IMG/VR virus record: IMGVR_UViG_3300028361_000115 | Span: 1-25,427 of that record | Strand: one strand, 5' to 3' | DNA length: 25,427 nucleotides | Source: a virus | Shown: one piece after another, positions 7,332-14,889 of the stretch | Layout: every line of letters starts with the position of its first letter | How positions within the stretch are numbered: the stretch's first letter is position 1 | Translations under genes and position numbers: made by a program | Notes under the pieces: generated by a model | Database searches by the model: none | The model's input: the letters and a program-made list of their open reading frames with translations, nothing else | What the model was told of the DNA's origin: nothing

Positions 7332-7648
7332 TAGTCTATTGTTATAGCATTTGCACCTATTGTAAGGGCTAAGCCGTTAATTATTAGTATTTGTCCTTGT
7401 ATAGTTGCTGGAGGCATTGGTTCAGCTTCAAAACCAGTAGCAGGCTTAATCCCTTTTCTGGAGTAATAGCTAACTATATCTTGAGTAATTTCTATACCCT
7501 CAGGAATAGTAAAGCTCATCCCTACAGGAATTTCATCAGCCATAGAGATAGCATTTGCTCTTAGAAACTGCACAACACCATTTAGGTTTCCAGTTCCTTG
7601 AAGCAATAGGTCTAATACGCTTTGATTTGCCTGTTTAATAATTTTCAT
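7331..7648 (-). CDS. LysM-like tail protein (gpX-like)
   Basis: The first half of this 105-residue protein resembles a LysM fold: QSVLDLLLQGTGNLNGVVQF, then LRANAISMADEIPVGMSFTIPEG, matching the usual pattern of two helices with a final VG..L.IP strand. In contractile phages LysM-like proteins (P2 gpX and relatives) reinforce the tube-baseplate joint. Here the gene comes directly before the fibre gene and begins a new group after a 115-bp gap, so it may instead mount the fibre on the baseplate. Not a peptidoglycan hydrolase: no catalytic domain is present. Confidence 0.6.
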   Translation of the reverse strand: MKIIKQANQSVLDLLLQGTGNLNGVVQFLRANAISMADEIPVGMSFTIPEGIEITQDIVSYYSRKGIKPATGFEAEPMPPATIQGQILIINGLALTIGANAITID

Positions 7649-7691
7649 TTCTACCTACTTTAATTTACTTTTTTAGTTATCTTTGTAATGC

Positions 7692-7743
7692 ATTCGTTTT
7701 ATAATAGTAGAATAGATTTCTATTCGTTTTCTAATAGTAGAAT
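7692..7743. repeat. Two 22-bp direct repeats, 30 bp apart, ahead of the fibre cassette
   Basis: The 22-bp units at 7692-7713 and 7722-7743 (attcgtttt, then a or c, then taatagtagaat) differ at one base. Their start-to-start distance is 30 bp, close to three helical turns, so a protein bound at both would contact the same face. They lie in the only gap over 100 bp within the leftward late operon (7649-7762), upstream of the LysM-like and fibre genes. A regulator-binding site or a recombination scar from cassette insertion are both possible. No terminator or tRNA is visible in the gap. Confidence 0.5.
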
Positions 7744-7762
7744 GCTTTTTTTATGTCTATAA

Positions 7763-8224
7763 TTAAAGTTCTAAGCGTAACCAAATTTTTTCATTTTTGC
7801 CTAGCAATTGCCTTAGTTCATAGATATTTCTCACATTTTTAGCAGCCAATTTTTTATTTTTATCATAATAAATGACTGTACCAAATGCATTAATTACAAC
7901 AAATGCTTTATTGTATTTTTTCACATAATAGTGCTCTGTAAACGATCTATAATTAAATTCATCCTGATTTGCCAAAAAAGTTGTTTTACTAAAATCCACC
8001 ATATCTATTGATAGAACAAATCCTTCTTTAAGCAAATTGGCCTTGTTAATAATCGGTGTAAAAAAAACCTTCAACTTATCATTCTCATATCTATATTGCA
8101 AAGAATGAGTATAACCCGGTATTTCTTGCTGCATAAACTCTTTTAGCATTTCCCGTTCTATATTACTTCTAGCTTCTATATTGAGCTTTAGATGTCCATC
8201 CTCCTGTTTAAAATTTGTTTCCAT
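7763..8224 (-). CDS. Protein of unknown function in the inserted cassette
   Basis: This 153-residue, Lys-rich soluble protein has no signal peptide or membrane segment. A helical N-terminal third (EREMLKEFMQQEI) is followed by strand-rich sequence (KLKVFFTPI, EGFVLSIDMVDF, KAFVVINAFGTVIYY) and a short helical close ending KIWLRLEL. I recognise no family. It is the last gene before the 115-bp gap with direct repeats, so it ends the first transcription group of the inserted cassette. Confidence 0.6.
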   Translation of the reverse strand: METNFKQEDGHLKLNIEARSNIEREMLKEFMQQEIPGYTHSLQYRYENDKLKVFFTPIINKANLLKEGFVLSIDMVDFSKTTFLANQDEFNYRSFTEHYYVKKYNKAFVVINAFGTVIYYDKNKKLAAKNVRNIYELRQLLGKNEKIWLRLEL

Positions 8225-8230
8225 AGCTAT

Positions 8231-8653
8231 TTACTTATTCAATTTTTCATATTTCCCTTTCCAATATTCAAGGTTCTGCCTAAGATTTTCAACTTTTTTC
8301 TTGAGCTTAATAATCTCACTATCTTTTTCATTTTTCAGCTCCTCATATTTGGCTTCAAAGTTGAGTTTCAAATCTCCATGTCTTCTTTCAAATTCTGCAT
8401 TCATGTATTCATATCGCTCCTCATACCTCACTTTCAAATCGTCCAATGCTTCTTGGTACAAGTCCATTATACGCTTAGAACTATCTACTTTTGCTTTGGC
8501 CACTTCCGCTTGCAGAGCTTCCACCTCCGTTTCCTTTTTGGCCAATTCTGCCTTGGTCGCTTTCTTACTAAATAACCAAGTTGCAAAACCAGAGGCTAAT
8601 CCTGCTAGGAGTAGTGCAATGGGTTCGTAGATGTGTTTGTATAGTTCGGTCAT
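8231..8653 (-). CDS. Membrane-anchored coiled-coil protein
   Basis: The 140-residue protein has one membrane segment near the N-terminus (about 10-29, PIALLLAGLASGFATWLF). A long charged region with heptad character (about 33-140; KKETEVEALQAEVAKAK, KDSEIIKLKKKVENLRQNL) fills the rest and probably forms a coiled coil about 15 nm long. The start overlaps the stop of the gpW-like gene by four bases. Such proteins could act as an inner-membrane lysis or spanin component, or as a host-interaction moron. No motif decides between these. Confidence 0.6.
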   Translation of the reverse strand: MTELYKHIYEPIALLLAGLASGFATWLFSKKATKAELAKKETEVEALQAEVAKAKVDSSKRIMDLYQEALDDLKVRYEERYEYMNAEFERRHGDLKLNFEAKYEELKNEKDSEIIKLKKKVENLRQNLEYWKGKYEKLNK

Positions 8654-8937
8654 ACTTCAATTTTTACTACTTGAGCATTATTCTCAAGTATGATGTTCGG
8701 ATTTTTATAGCCATCATAGCTTAATTGTATTCTTATTTCTCTTTTAAGCTCCAGTTCTTTTCCTGTTGTTTTTAGATATTTGCTTATGCCAATCCCTACT
8801 TGTGGATGGGCTTTATATTCCCCTTTGTGCGCTCTCAAAATATGGTCTACATGCTGCATGTCTGATGCTGCTATCACAAAATCGCCATTCTCAATTTGTA
8901 AATCGAGCTCATCATCTAATATTATGTCGTTACTCAT
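8650..8937 (-). CDS. Baseplate wedge protein gpW / gp25-like
   Basis: The 95-residue length and pattern fit gp25/gpW wedge proteins: an acidic start (MSNDIILDDELDLQIENGDF), a central helix (DMQHVDHILRAHKGEY) and a second helix KELELKREIRIQLSYDGY followed by a closing strand VVKIEV. The protein forms the inner wedge of the contractile baseplate and nucleates sheath assembly. In P2 and Mu it is followed directly by gpJ; here seven other genes intervene. Confidence 0.8.
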   Translation of the reverse strand: MSNDIILDDELDLQIENGDFVIAASDMQHVDHILRAHKGEYKAHPQVGIGISKYLKTTGKELELKREIRIQLSYDGYKNPNIILENNAQVVKIEV

Positions 8938-8938
8938 A

Positions 8939-9142
8939 TCAACTAATTATTCCAACTCCTGTAAAAGGCCCTACTGGGCTAGTTCCAGTAATAGTTACCG
9001 TACCTGTGCTTAAATAAGCCTTAAAAGCAGCTACCATCATGTCTGCATATAGTTCTTTAGAAGCTTCATAGTTATCTTGTGTAAGCATAGCATCTGTAAT
9101 GCTTATTATACTATTTTTTAAGAGTGCATCGTTTAGTGGCAT
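8939..9142 (-). CDS. Small conserved-looking baseplate-region protein
   Basis: A 67-residue protein, MPLNDALLKNSIISITDAML and onward: an amphipathic helical half, then a Gly/Thr-rich end (GTVTITGTSPVGPFTGVGII). The start codon overlaps the stop of the spike gene (TAATG), and one base separates its stop from the gpW start. Tight packing between spike and wedge genes suggests a baseplate part or assembly factor. I know small proteins of this shape from Bacteroidota prophages but no assigned function. Confidence 0.6.
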   Translation of the reverse strand: MPLNDALLKNSIISITDAMLTQDNYEASKELYADMMVAAFKAYLSTGTVTITGTSPVGPFTGVGIIS

Positions 9143-9630
9143 TAGCTTAGTAGGTTTAGGGTTTTTTGTTCTATTTCTGTAAAATTGGTTACGTTTTGTG
9201 GTGAAAAACCACCGGGACCGGCAGGTGTTTGAATTATAGCAGCCTTTAGTTCTACTAATAATGAGGTTAAAATATCTTTTAGGGAAGCACTTTCATTTTC
9301 TACTTTCAATTTCCCTTCAGACACATTTACTTCCAATCCATCAATCAGTAGCTGAAGCTTGCTTATTTTGGTGTATTTTATGATACAGGTTTCTTCTTTT
9401 GCCCCCTGTATTTCTGCACAAATTACTTCGCTTCCTAGCGCTGGAACTATCAGTAGAAAATTGCCCGAAGTTTCTATAATGGCTTCTAGTCGCACATCGG
9501 TTAAAGTGGGTAGGTTCTCTCTAACAACTACACAAGTATTGCCTTCAACCTTAGAAACCTTACCCATACTGGTAAGCATCTTTCTAGTTTCAAGAGCTTT
9601 TAGTGCCTGTTTAAATTTATCTCCTCCCAT
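9142..9630 (-). CDS. Baseplate spike protein gpV-like
   Basis: In this 162-residue protein, residues about 20-75 read as an OB-fold (MGKVSKVEGNTCVVVREN, DVRLEAIIE, FLLIVPALGSEVI), the typical N-terminal domain of gpV/gp5 spike proteins that sits on the hub. The C-terminal part is short and contains ILTSLLVELKAAIIQTPAGP, which resembles the end of other phage baseplate assembly proteins of this group. The trimer would form the membrane-puncturing tip beneath gpD. It lies one base downstream of the gpD-like gene, the normal pairing. Confidence 0.75.
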   Translation of the reverse strand: MGGDKFKQALKALETRKMLTSMGKVSKVEGNTCVVVRENLPTLTDVRLEAIIETSGNFLLIVPALGSEVICAEIQGAKEETCIIKYTKISKLQLLIDGLEVNVSEGKLKVENESASLKDILTSLLVELKAAIIQTPAGPGGFSPQNVTNFTEIEQKTLNLLS

Positions 9631-9631
9631 C

Positions 9632-10603
9632 TTACAGCTTTATGCTTATTTTGTTACTTCGTTTTATTCCGTTAGATTCATCTACATTAATCCCCACCTC
9701 TTCAATTAGAAACTTACCATCTCTTTTTTGATTTGGGTAATTTGGGTCTACCAATTCTAAAAGATCTCCAGCTTTTGTTCTCGGTATGCACCAGCCATCT
9801 ACATTGCCTTCATAGCCTTCAAAAACAATAGTTTTATAGTAATTTTCCGCCCATTCTTTTAGTTCAGCACTACTTAGATTTAGCGGTGCATGCAAGGTTC
9901 TTTCACCATTTACATTTGTACCAAACTCGTATATTGTTTTTTTAGAACTTCCTTTTTGGATTGAAATAGCTTTAATTTTTAAATCTTTTTTATCCTTAGA
10001 AACGTATTTTAAATCGGAGCTTTCTCTTATATTCTTACCAAATTGATAAGAGTGTATGTTGTTTTCAGCTAGATCTAACACCGTTCCTGCTTTTAGAACC
10101 TTACCTACAAACCAACATTTTATGCCAAATTTTCGTAAATCTTCTAAAACCTCATAAGCGGTAGCATTTTGTATACTCAACTTTCCAAGGCTTATTTGTG
10201 AACATGCTAAGGTATATCCGGCAGCTATTTCAGATAATAAATCTTCTAGGCTAATGCTTTCAAAATTCAAATTGAATTTTTTGCTTTTCTTTAGCTTAGA
10301 CATTTCATCTTCACACCTAATTACTGTGGGTATTTCTGCACCAATTTCTGTAATATAACCGGTAAACTCAGTCTGTAAATCTTCATTGTAACCTAGCTTA
10401 ATTTCTACTGGCATATCTTTTTGAATGAAGTCTAAAAGATGTTTACCTCTAAAATCGGTATTGCTATTTAACCTAAATTCTCTAGGTAATGTTATTGTAG
10501 CTGTATCTATAAGACTATTCAGGCTGTTTTCTATCTGTATAGCTATTACATTTGTAATTACTAAATCACCAATAGTTACTGAAACGTCTATGTTTACATA
10601 CAT
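9632..10603 (-). CDS. Baseplate hub protein gpD-like (late control D family)
   Basis: This 323-residue protein shows the hub layout: an N-terminal beta domain (SLIDTATITLPREF, GKHLLDFIQKDMPVEIKLGY, TEFTGYITEI), a middle domain with YEVLEDLRKFGIKCWFVG, and a C-terminal beta domain (PRTKAGDLLELVDP, GKFLIEEVGINV). These are hallmarks of the gpD/gp44/gp27 family, a trimer at the tail tip that adapts the sixfold tube to the threefold spike. The following gene is gpV-like, as in P2 and Mu. The start overlaps the stop of the DUF6046-like gene by one base. Confidence 0.82.
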   Translation of the reverse strand: MYVNIDVSVTIGDLVITNVIAIQIENSLNSLIDTATITLPREFRLNSNTDFRGKHLLDFIQKDMPVEIKLGYNEDLQTEFTGYITEIGAEIPTVIRCEDEMSKLKKSKKFNLNFESISLEDLLSEIAAGYTLACSQISLGKLSIQNATAYEVLEDLRKFGIKCWFVGKVLKAGTVLDLAENNIHSYQFGKNIRESSDLKYVSKDKKDLKIKAISIQKGSSKKTIYEFGTNVNGERTLHAPLNLSSAELKEWAENYYKTIVFEGYEGNVDGWCIPRTKAGDLLELVDPNYPNQKRDGKFLIEEVGINVDESNGIKRSNKISIKL

Positions 10604-11190
10604 TAGCTAAATACATTAAATTCTACTGGCTTAATACTTTTTGCACTCAACACAATTTGAAGTGTATCTGAAAAGCCTTCCAGAGGTTCTATTCGTATAG
10701 ATTGAAAATAAATAGAATCAATCTTTTTGTCTTCAAATTGAATTCCCTCTACATCTATGATGTCATTAATTTCAAAGAAACGAGTAAGCTCTTCTATTTG
10801 GCTTTGTGGGTAGACTTTGTTTTCCATATCTACCAAAAGCCCTCGCATCTCAATTGTCCAAGGTTTAGTTCCCCAACGCTCAACTATGATGTTATCACTT
10901 CCGTTTACTTGGGATTCTATGAGTTGTTTTTCTCTTTGAAATTCCAATAGCAAAGGAGGAGATAGCACATTGGTTTGTGCGCCTGTAAGCATTTGCCCGA
11001 ATTTTATTTCTTGAGTTTCATGCTTAAATGTCAACTCTTCTAGTATGGCATTGTCCTTAGGGTAAAAATCGAAACCATAATCATTTTCATTGGCTTCTAT
11101 AACCGCTGTGTTAAAACTGTTATTGATTGCTAAAACTCCAAAAGCTGCGGCATATCTAGCGGCTAAATCTATAACTATGGTTCTACTCAC
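10603..11190 (-). CDS. DUF6046-like tail/baseplate protein
   Basis: This 195-residue protein contains VERWGTKPWTIEMRGLLVD and an internal FEINDIIDVEGIQF, a pattern I associate with DUF6046, a family in Bacteroidota prophages between the chaperone and hub genes. By position it may replace the tape-measure-proximal or distal tail proteins of Mu. The start is GTG (11188-11190), and the chaperone frameshift extension ends inside it: the bases gtgagtag hold both the start and the overlapping TAG. This overlap is evidence that the hidden reading frame upstream is translated. Confidence 0.65.
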   Translation of the reverse strand: MSRTIVIDLAARYAAAFGVLAINNSFNTAVIEANENDYGFDFYPKDNAILEELTFKHETQEIKFGQMLTGAQTNVLSPPLLLEFQREKQLIESQVNGSDNIIVERWGTKPWTIEMRGLLVDMENKVYPQSQIEELTRFFEINDIIDVEGIQFEDKKIDSIYFQSIRIEPLEGFSDTLQIVLSAKSIKPVEFNVFS

Positions 11191-11724
11191 TTTTTTTTAG
11201 TTTTACATTAAGGTGTCCCGTTTCGCCTAACCAAGCTATTTGCGCTAGCTTAATACTCCAAGTATCATCGTCCAGTTCTTCTGGAAAAGGAATACCCAAA
11301 TAAAAGCTAATGAGTGCATCTGCTTTAAGAAACAAGTCGCCTCCTTTTTCATAGCTTAGACCAGGACAAGCTTCTAAAGCCTTCTGGACTTTCCCTCTCT
11401 AATAGGAATAAGGTCAGACAATGCAATAACTGTGGCGTAAAACAAGCCATCGTCTGCAATTACTTCATCCTTAGAAGTAAGCAAGCATTGTTTTACCAAT
11501 ATTTCTTGAGCCTTCTTAGGATCTTGGTTTTTGAACCTTTGGAACTGTGCAACCACAGAACGATTGGGAACAATAGCAAGCACTTCTAGTATTTCTTCGT
11601 AATCGTCATCTTTTGGCAGCTCCAATATTCTTAGTTTGTCGCCGTATTTTACTTTGTTAGCTTCAACTACTTCTTTGGGTATTTGCAGTGTTGCGCTACT
11701 GATATTTTCTACTTCTTTTTTCAT
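11183..11724 (-). CDS. Tail assembly chaperone, -1 frameshift fusion product
   Basis: Ribosomes slipping back one base at GGGAAAG (11389-11395) would leave the 116-codon frame after codon 112 and add 68 residues, giving a 180-residue fusion. The extension reads VQKALEACPGLSYEKGGDLF, then LKADALISFYLGIPFPEELD, ending HLNVKLKKSE with TAG at 11183-11185. It is protein-like, has no start codon of its own (a stop lies just upstream in its frame) and ends overlapping the next gene's start. Long-tailed phages use this device (lambda gpG-gpGT, P2 gpE-E') to make a short and a long chaperone in fixed ratio for loading the tape measure. Lambda uses the identical heptamer. Confidence 0.85.
11361..11395 (-). 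promoter_or_regulatory. Programmed -1 ribosomal frameshift site
   Basis: In the zero frame the codons are GAG GGA AAG, so G GGA AAG is a canonical X XXY YYZ slippery heptamer (11389-11395). After a 6-nt spacer, AGGCTT (11377-11382) can pair with AAGCTT (11368-11373), including one G-U pair. The three-base loop is the zero-frame stop codon TAG. An outer 4-bp pairing (11384-11387 with 11361-11364) could lengthen the stem. The heptamer is certain; the stimulating hairpin is plausible but short. Confidence 0.8.
11374..11724 (-). CDS. Tail assembly chaperone, short (zero-frame) product
   Basis: The 116-residue protein is helical in its second half (RFKNQDPKKAQEILVKQCLL, then YATVIALSDLIPIREGK) after a short strand-rich start (VKYGDKLRILELP). 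It lies 28 bases after the tube gene, the position of gpE/gpG-type chaperones. Their short form is made in excess and coats the tape measure before tube assembly. Its own stop (11374-11376) lies 12 bases after the slippery heptamer, as expected for a -1 shift. The tape measure it should serve is encoded 10 kb away on the other strand. Confidence 0.8.
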   Translation of the reverse strand: MKKEVENISSATLQIPKEVVEANKVKYGDKLRILELPKDDDYEEILEVLAIVPNRSVVAQFQRFKNQDPKKAQEILVKQCLLTSKDEVIADDGLFYATVIALSDLIPIREGKSRRL

Positions 11725-11752
11725 TTTTAAAAGTCTTTAATTGGTGATTAAA

Positions 11753-12169
11753 TTAGGATGCAACATTAAGTTGAACGTCTAAGGCAAACAATGGGTATTG
11801 CATTTCAAGTCCCATCTCTCCAGTTACGTTTCTTCCCTCGTTTTGGAACTTAGCTAGTATCTTGTCTACAATGATAAGGTTATACTCGTTAGCAAATTCT
11901 ACCGTAATTACAAATGGCTTGATGCTTAACAAATCTCCACCAGAAGCAATTTCTAATGGTGTTACATCACCCATCATTAAATTGATAGAGGCGGTTGGCG
12001 TAATTTTGCCTTTACTCCAACTTGTAGCTCGTTCACCTAAGGTGTGGTTGAGCTGATGTTCCTGCTCATTGTTATACTCAATAGATTTAACTTCAATAGG
12101 TAAACCATTAATTTGAACATAAACATCTGCACTATCGTAAGCTTTGCCATTTCTGTTTATTCTAGCCAT
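11753..12169 (-). CDS. Tail tube protein
   Basis: This 138-residue protein starts MARINRNGKAYDSADV and has the beta-rich pattern of contractile tail tube proteins: INGLPIEVKSIEYNNEQEHQ, TSWSKGKITPTASINLMMGD and a closing LFALDVQLNVAS. It follows the sheath gene with a one-base overlap, the invariable sheath-tube order. The product stacks as hexameric rings to form the inner tube through which DNA passes. Confidence 0.85.
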   Translation of the reverse strand: MARINRNGKAYDSADVYVQINGLPIEVKSIEYNNEQEHQLNHTLGERATSWSKGKITPTASINLMMGDVTPLEIASGGDLLSIKPFVITVEFANEYNLIIVDKILAKFQNEGRNVTGEMGLEMQYPLFALDVQLNVAS

Positions 12170-13404
12170 TATTCTCTGGTTTTAAGATTAAGCGTTCCAT
12201 TTATCTCATTAATTGTTCCTTTGGGAACAATTACATAACTTACTCGTAGTATTTTCTCTACCAATAAATCGCTTTCAGGATTAATCTTTGTTTTGCCAAA
12301 GCTTATTTCCCCTCTAGCAAACATATCTTGAAAAACATTATCTCCAATATCTTCCAATGCTACAATAGTTCCACTTGTTAGTTTTCCAGTAGCACTATCT
12401 ACATTCCAAGTCGTTTTTGCTTTTGGTAAATAAGCGGTTCTTAATTCTCTCACCGCTTTGTCTGCAACACGACCATACGCAATAGTATGCTCGTTTATAT
12501 TGTTGTCATCATCCAAAATTTTAGGAGTACATACATGATCGTTGTTAAATCTTGCACCAGCTAAGCCAATGTAATTCACTCCAAAAATGTAACCTTTAGC
12601 ATCCAATGTTTCTAATTGTTCTGCAAGTTCTGTATTTGTAGTATGATTAGATAAGCCGGGTTCTAACCAAGCTCCACGTGTTGCATCTGTTAGATTATAT
12701 TGCTCATTGTCGCCAATGTTTTCATGTACTTTTGCTCTAGCTAAAACGCCCAATGCTGTACCTACATCTGCATAACTACGTATGGATTGTGGTAAAGTAG
12801 CTGCATAAGTATAATCCTGTCCAATTACCAAGCTTACTTTGTCTGCTTGCAAATCTGGAATAGCTCTCAAATCTAAAACAGTTGCAGCACTAGCTATTGT
12901 GTAACATTCCAGTAAAATCTGCAAAGGCATAAAATTAGCAAACGCCCAATTGTATAATCCTTGTGCAAGTGGGATTGCATTGTGTACTTCTGTAGGTATG
13001 CCATCTAACAACACCACTTCAGGTGCAGTCTCTACATCTTTAGCGTTGATAAATGCAATTTGTCTAATTTCACCTTTGGCTTCATTCAAAATGTTTCTAG
13101 CTTGATCTAAAGAACCTATTAAGTCTTCATCCCAATTAAAGAGAAACAACTTAGTACCTTCACCAGCATTTCGGAAGAATTCCTTACAATGCCGGTGTGC
13201 AATGGTAAGGTTTTCATCATCATAGGCTTGTGTAATGCCCAATGCTTCCACATCGCTCATAGTGTAGGCTACGTATAGTCTACCTATTTCAAAGTCATCA
13301 GGCGCATCCAAGTGAACAAATACCATAGCACTCACGCTATCATTACTGCCTAATCGGTTAGCACCAATTCTACCTTTGCTTATATTTACAGCATTAAGAC
13401 TCAT
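12169..13404 (-). CDS. Contractile tail sheath protein (DUF2586 type)
   Basis: The 411-residue protein begins SLNAVNISKGRIGANRLGSN and continues with an alpha/beta domain (GEGTKLFLFNWDEDLIG, GEIRQIAFINAKDV), the Bacteroidota-type sheath that I know as DUF2586. Its C-terminal part (GEISFGKTKINPESDLLVEK, then LRVSYVIVPKGTINEI) matches the conserved sheath core domain that interlocks neighbouring subunits through extended arms. It is followed directly by the tube gene. The 11-bp overlap with the preceding small gene suggests coupling. The presence of a sheath establishes a myovirus-type tail. Confidence 0.85.
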   Translation of the reverse strand: MSLNAVNISKGRIGANRLGSNDSVSAMVFVHLDAPDDFEIGRLYVAYTMSDVEALGITQAYDDENLTIAHRHCKEFFRNAGEGTKLFLFNWDEDLIGSLDQARNILNEAKGEIRQIAFINAKDVETAPEVVLLDGIPTEVHNAIPLAQGLYNWAFANFMPLQILLECYTIASAATVLDLRAIPDLQADKVSLVIGQDYTYAATLPQSIRSYADVGTALGVLARAKVHENIGDNEQYNLTDATRGAWLEPGLSNHTTNTELAEQLETLDAKGYIFGVNYIGLAGARFNNDHVCTPKILDDDNNINEHTIAYGRVADKAVRELRTAYLPKAKTTWNVDSATGKLTSGTIVALEDIGDNVFQDMFARGEISFGKTKINPESDLLVEKILRVSYVIVPKGTINEINGTLNLKTRE

Positions 13405-13747
13405 CTAGTGCAGCATTTAGGTCGTTAATTTTTTGTTGGATGGCTTCTTTGGCAGTTTTTCGGTTTTTGCCGTTTTGCTCATCTAGGAGTAATTGTTCTG
13501 CAACTGGCAATGCAACTACACCATCCAACTCTTTTTGCAAATCTTGAACCGTAAAATCAGTTGCTTTTTCAGCTTCTGGAGTTACAACTTCCCGTTTCAC
13601 AACTTGGTATTTTTCGCCTTTACTCAAACTGTTTGTTGCTAAATCTGCGGTAGTAAAAAACTCCCCTTTAGGATTTAGATATAGTTCTTTCAGTTTTGGA
13701 TAACGGCTAAATATTTCATTAGCCGTATTTTTTTGTTTTGTATTCAT
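13394..13747 (-). CDS. Small protein between capsid and sheath genes
   Basis: This 117-residue protein starts with NEIFSRYPKLKELYLNPKGE followed by FFTTADLATNSL. This resembles a group of small phage proteins in which a short helix and hairpin (a sequence like YP.VKEL....G..FF...DA..HA) precede a charged tail. Its C-terminal half is helical and acidic/basic (DLQKELDGVV, KEAIQQKINDLNAALDES). In Mu-like phages small proteins in this place belong to the head-tail region. No defined function can be assigned. Confidence 0.6.
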   Translation of the reverse strand: MNTKQKNTANEIFSRYPKLKELYLNPKGEFFTTADLATNSLSKGEKYQVVKREVVTPEAEKATDFTVQDLQKELDGVVALPVAEQLLLDEQNGKNRKTAKEAIQQKINDLNAALDES

Positions 13748-13788
13748 TTTTTAGAATTTAAACCTAGCCAATTAAGGCTAGGAAAAGA

Positions 13789-14886
13789 TTAAACACTTGC
13801 ACTTACTATACATCCAATAGCTCTTTGCTTTCTTGGTAACACAATATAATTGTGTCTAGCATTGTACATCCAAGACTGCAATTGTGTACCCGGTTCATCG
13901 GTGTAATTTTTGGTGAAGCCCGATGCTCTAAACATATCTGGCGCATAAAATGCAGTAGATACTTGGTAATCTCCAGCTACTGGCTCAGCTCCAAAACTTT
14001 TCTTAGTCAAGGTGCTTAACGTAACATAAGGCGCATCTACATACCAGTACACCTTAAAGCCATACAAACGTCCATTTAACAAACCACCTACTTCATCAGA
14101 AAACTGACCGTTAAATTGAGTTTTACCCAAGGCATCTTCTAGCAAATCATTGTAATGGTCGCTGCATAATACCAAGATACGTTTGTCCCCTGGTATCTTT
14201 TGTCCATCAAAAGCACGCTTTAGTTTCAAGATGTCTTTTAAAGTCATTTTTTTACGTCCAGTTCCATCATCAGCTCCAGTAGTGGTAACCATTGGCGTGT
14301 TTGAGGTTTCTGAGCCTGGCGTAAGTGCATGTAATGCTTTATTGTGCTTTACACGCATAATGGCGTTTTTGTGCTTTTCTTGCACCAGTCTAATCTTATC
14401 ATAAGCAATAAACTGTATTTCATCGTCCGTAACTTGTGTAGCTTTGGTTTTGTAGCTATCTAAAGAAATAGGTATTGCACCGTCTACTTGTTGTTGGAAT
14501 CCAATAGGGTAGGTGATGTTATTTATCATTACCTCTGGGTCCGCTCCAACATCTACTAGATGGATTATTTCATTCTCACCTCTAGTGGCAGTTACAAATC
14601 TACTTTCATCTGTTATTTCGCCTAAAAAGGAAGCCTCTTCCGTTGCCCTAAAATCTTGTACCAATACATCTGTCCATATTTGCTGATTTAAAGCATTTGC
14701 CAAAGCACTAATCGGGATTATATTGGTTTTAGTTACCAATTGTATTCCTGTGCCTACAGCAAAAACTACACCTCCAGCAACTATGGGATGCACACCTATA
14801 ATTGTGGAAAATAATACACCTACCAATACAGATAGGAATAAGTTAATAACTACGGCTGACCATTTTAATTTTCTACTTGTTTTCAT
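13789..14886 (-). CDS. Major capsid protein with an unusual hydrophobic N-terminus
   Basis: The 365-residue protein contains a coat-protein body from about residue 60: QQIWTDVLVQDFRATEEASF, ITYPIGFQQQVDGAIPISLD, then KRILVLCSDHYNDLLEDALG, GGLLNGRLYGFKVYW and a C-terminal aromatic strand region. It lies immediately after the protease-scaffold gene and before sheath and tube, the place of the major capsid protein. The first 55 residues are odd: after a basic start (MKTSRKLKWS) come two hydrophobic segments (about 10-27 and 34-50) that look like a membrane hairpin. Coat proteins normally start with a scaffold-like or polar arm. The segment may be a cleaved delta-domain or a membrane-targeting element. 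Confidence 0.8.
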   Translation of the reverse strand: MKTSRKLKWSAVVINLFLSVLVGVLFSTIIGVHPIVAGGVVFAVGTGIQLVTKTNIIPISALANALNQQIWTDVLVQDFRATEEASFLGEITDESRFVTATRGENEIIHLVDVGADPEVMINNITYPIGFQQQVDGAIPISLDSYKTKATQVTDDEIQFIAYDKIRLVQEKHKNAIMRVKHNKALHALTPGSETSNTPMVTTTGADDGTGRKKMTLKDILKLKRAFDGQKIPGDKRILVLCSDHYNDLLEDALGKTQFNGQFSDEVGGLLNGRLYGFKVYWYVDAPYVTLSTLTKKSFGAEPVAGDYQVSTAFYAPDMFRASGFTKNYTDEPGTQLQSWMYNARHNYIVLPRKQRAIGCIVSASV

Positions 14887-14889
14887 TCT

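Noticed and set aside
8181-8630. Two long rightward frames opposite the coiled-coil gene
   Set aside because: Phe/Ser/Leu-rich readings are the expected complement of a Lys/Glu-rich coiled coil.
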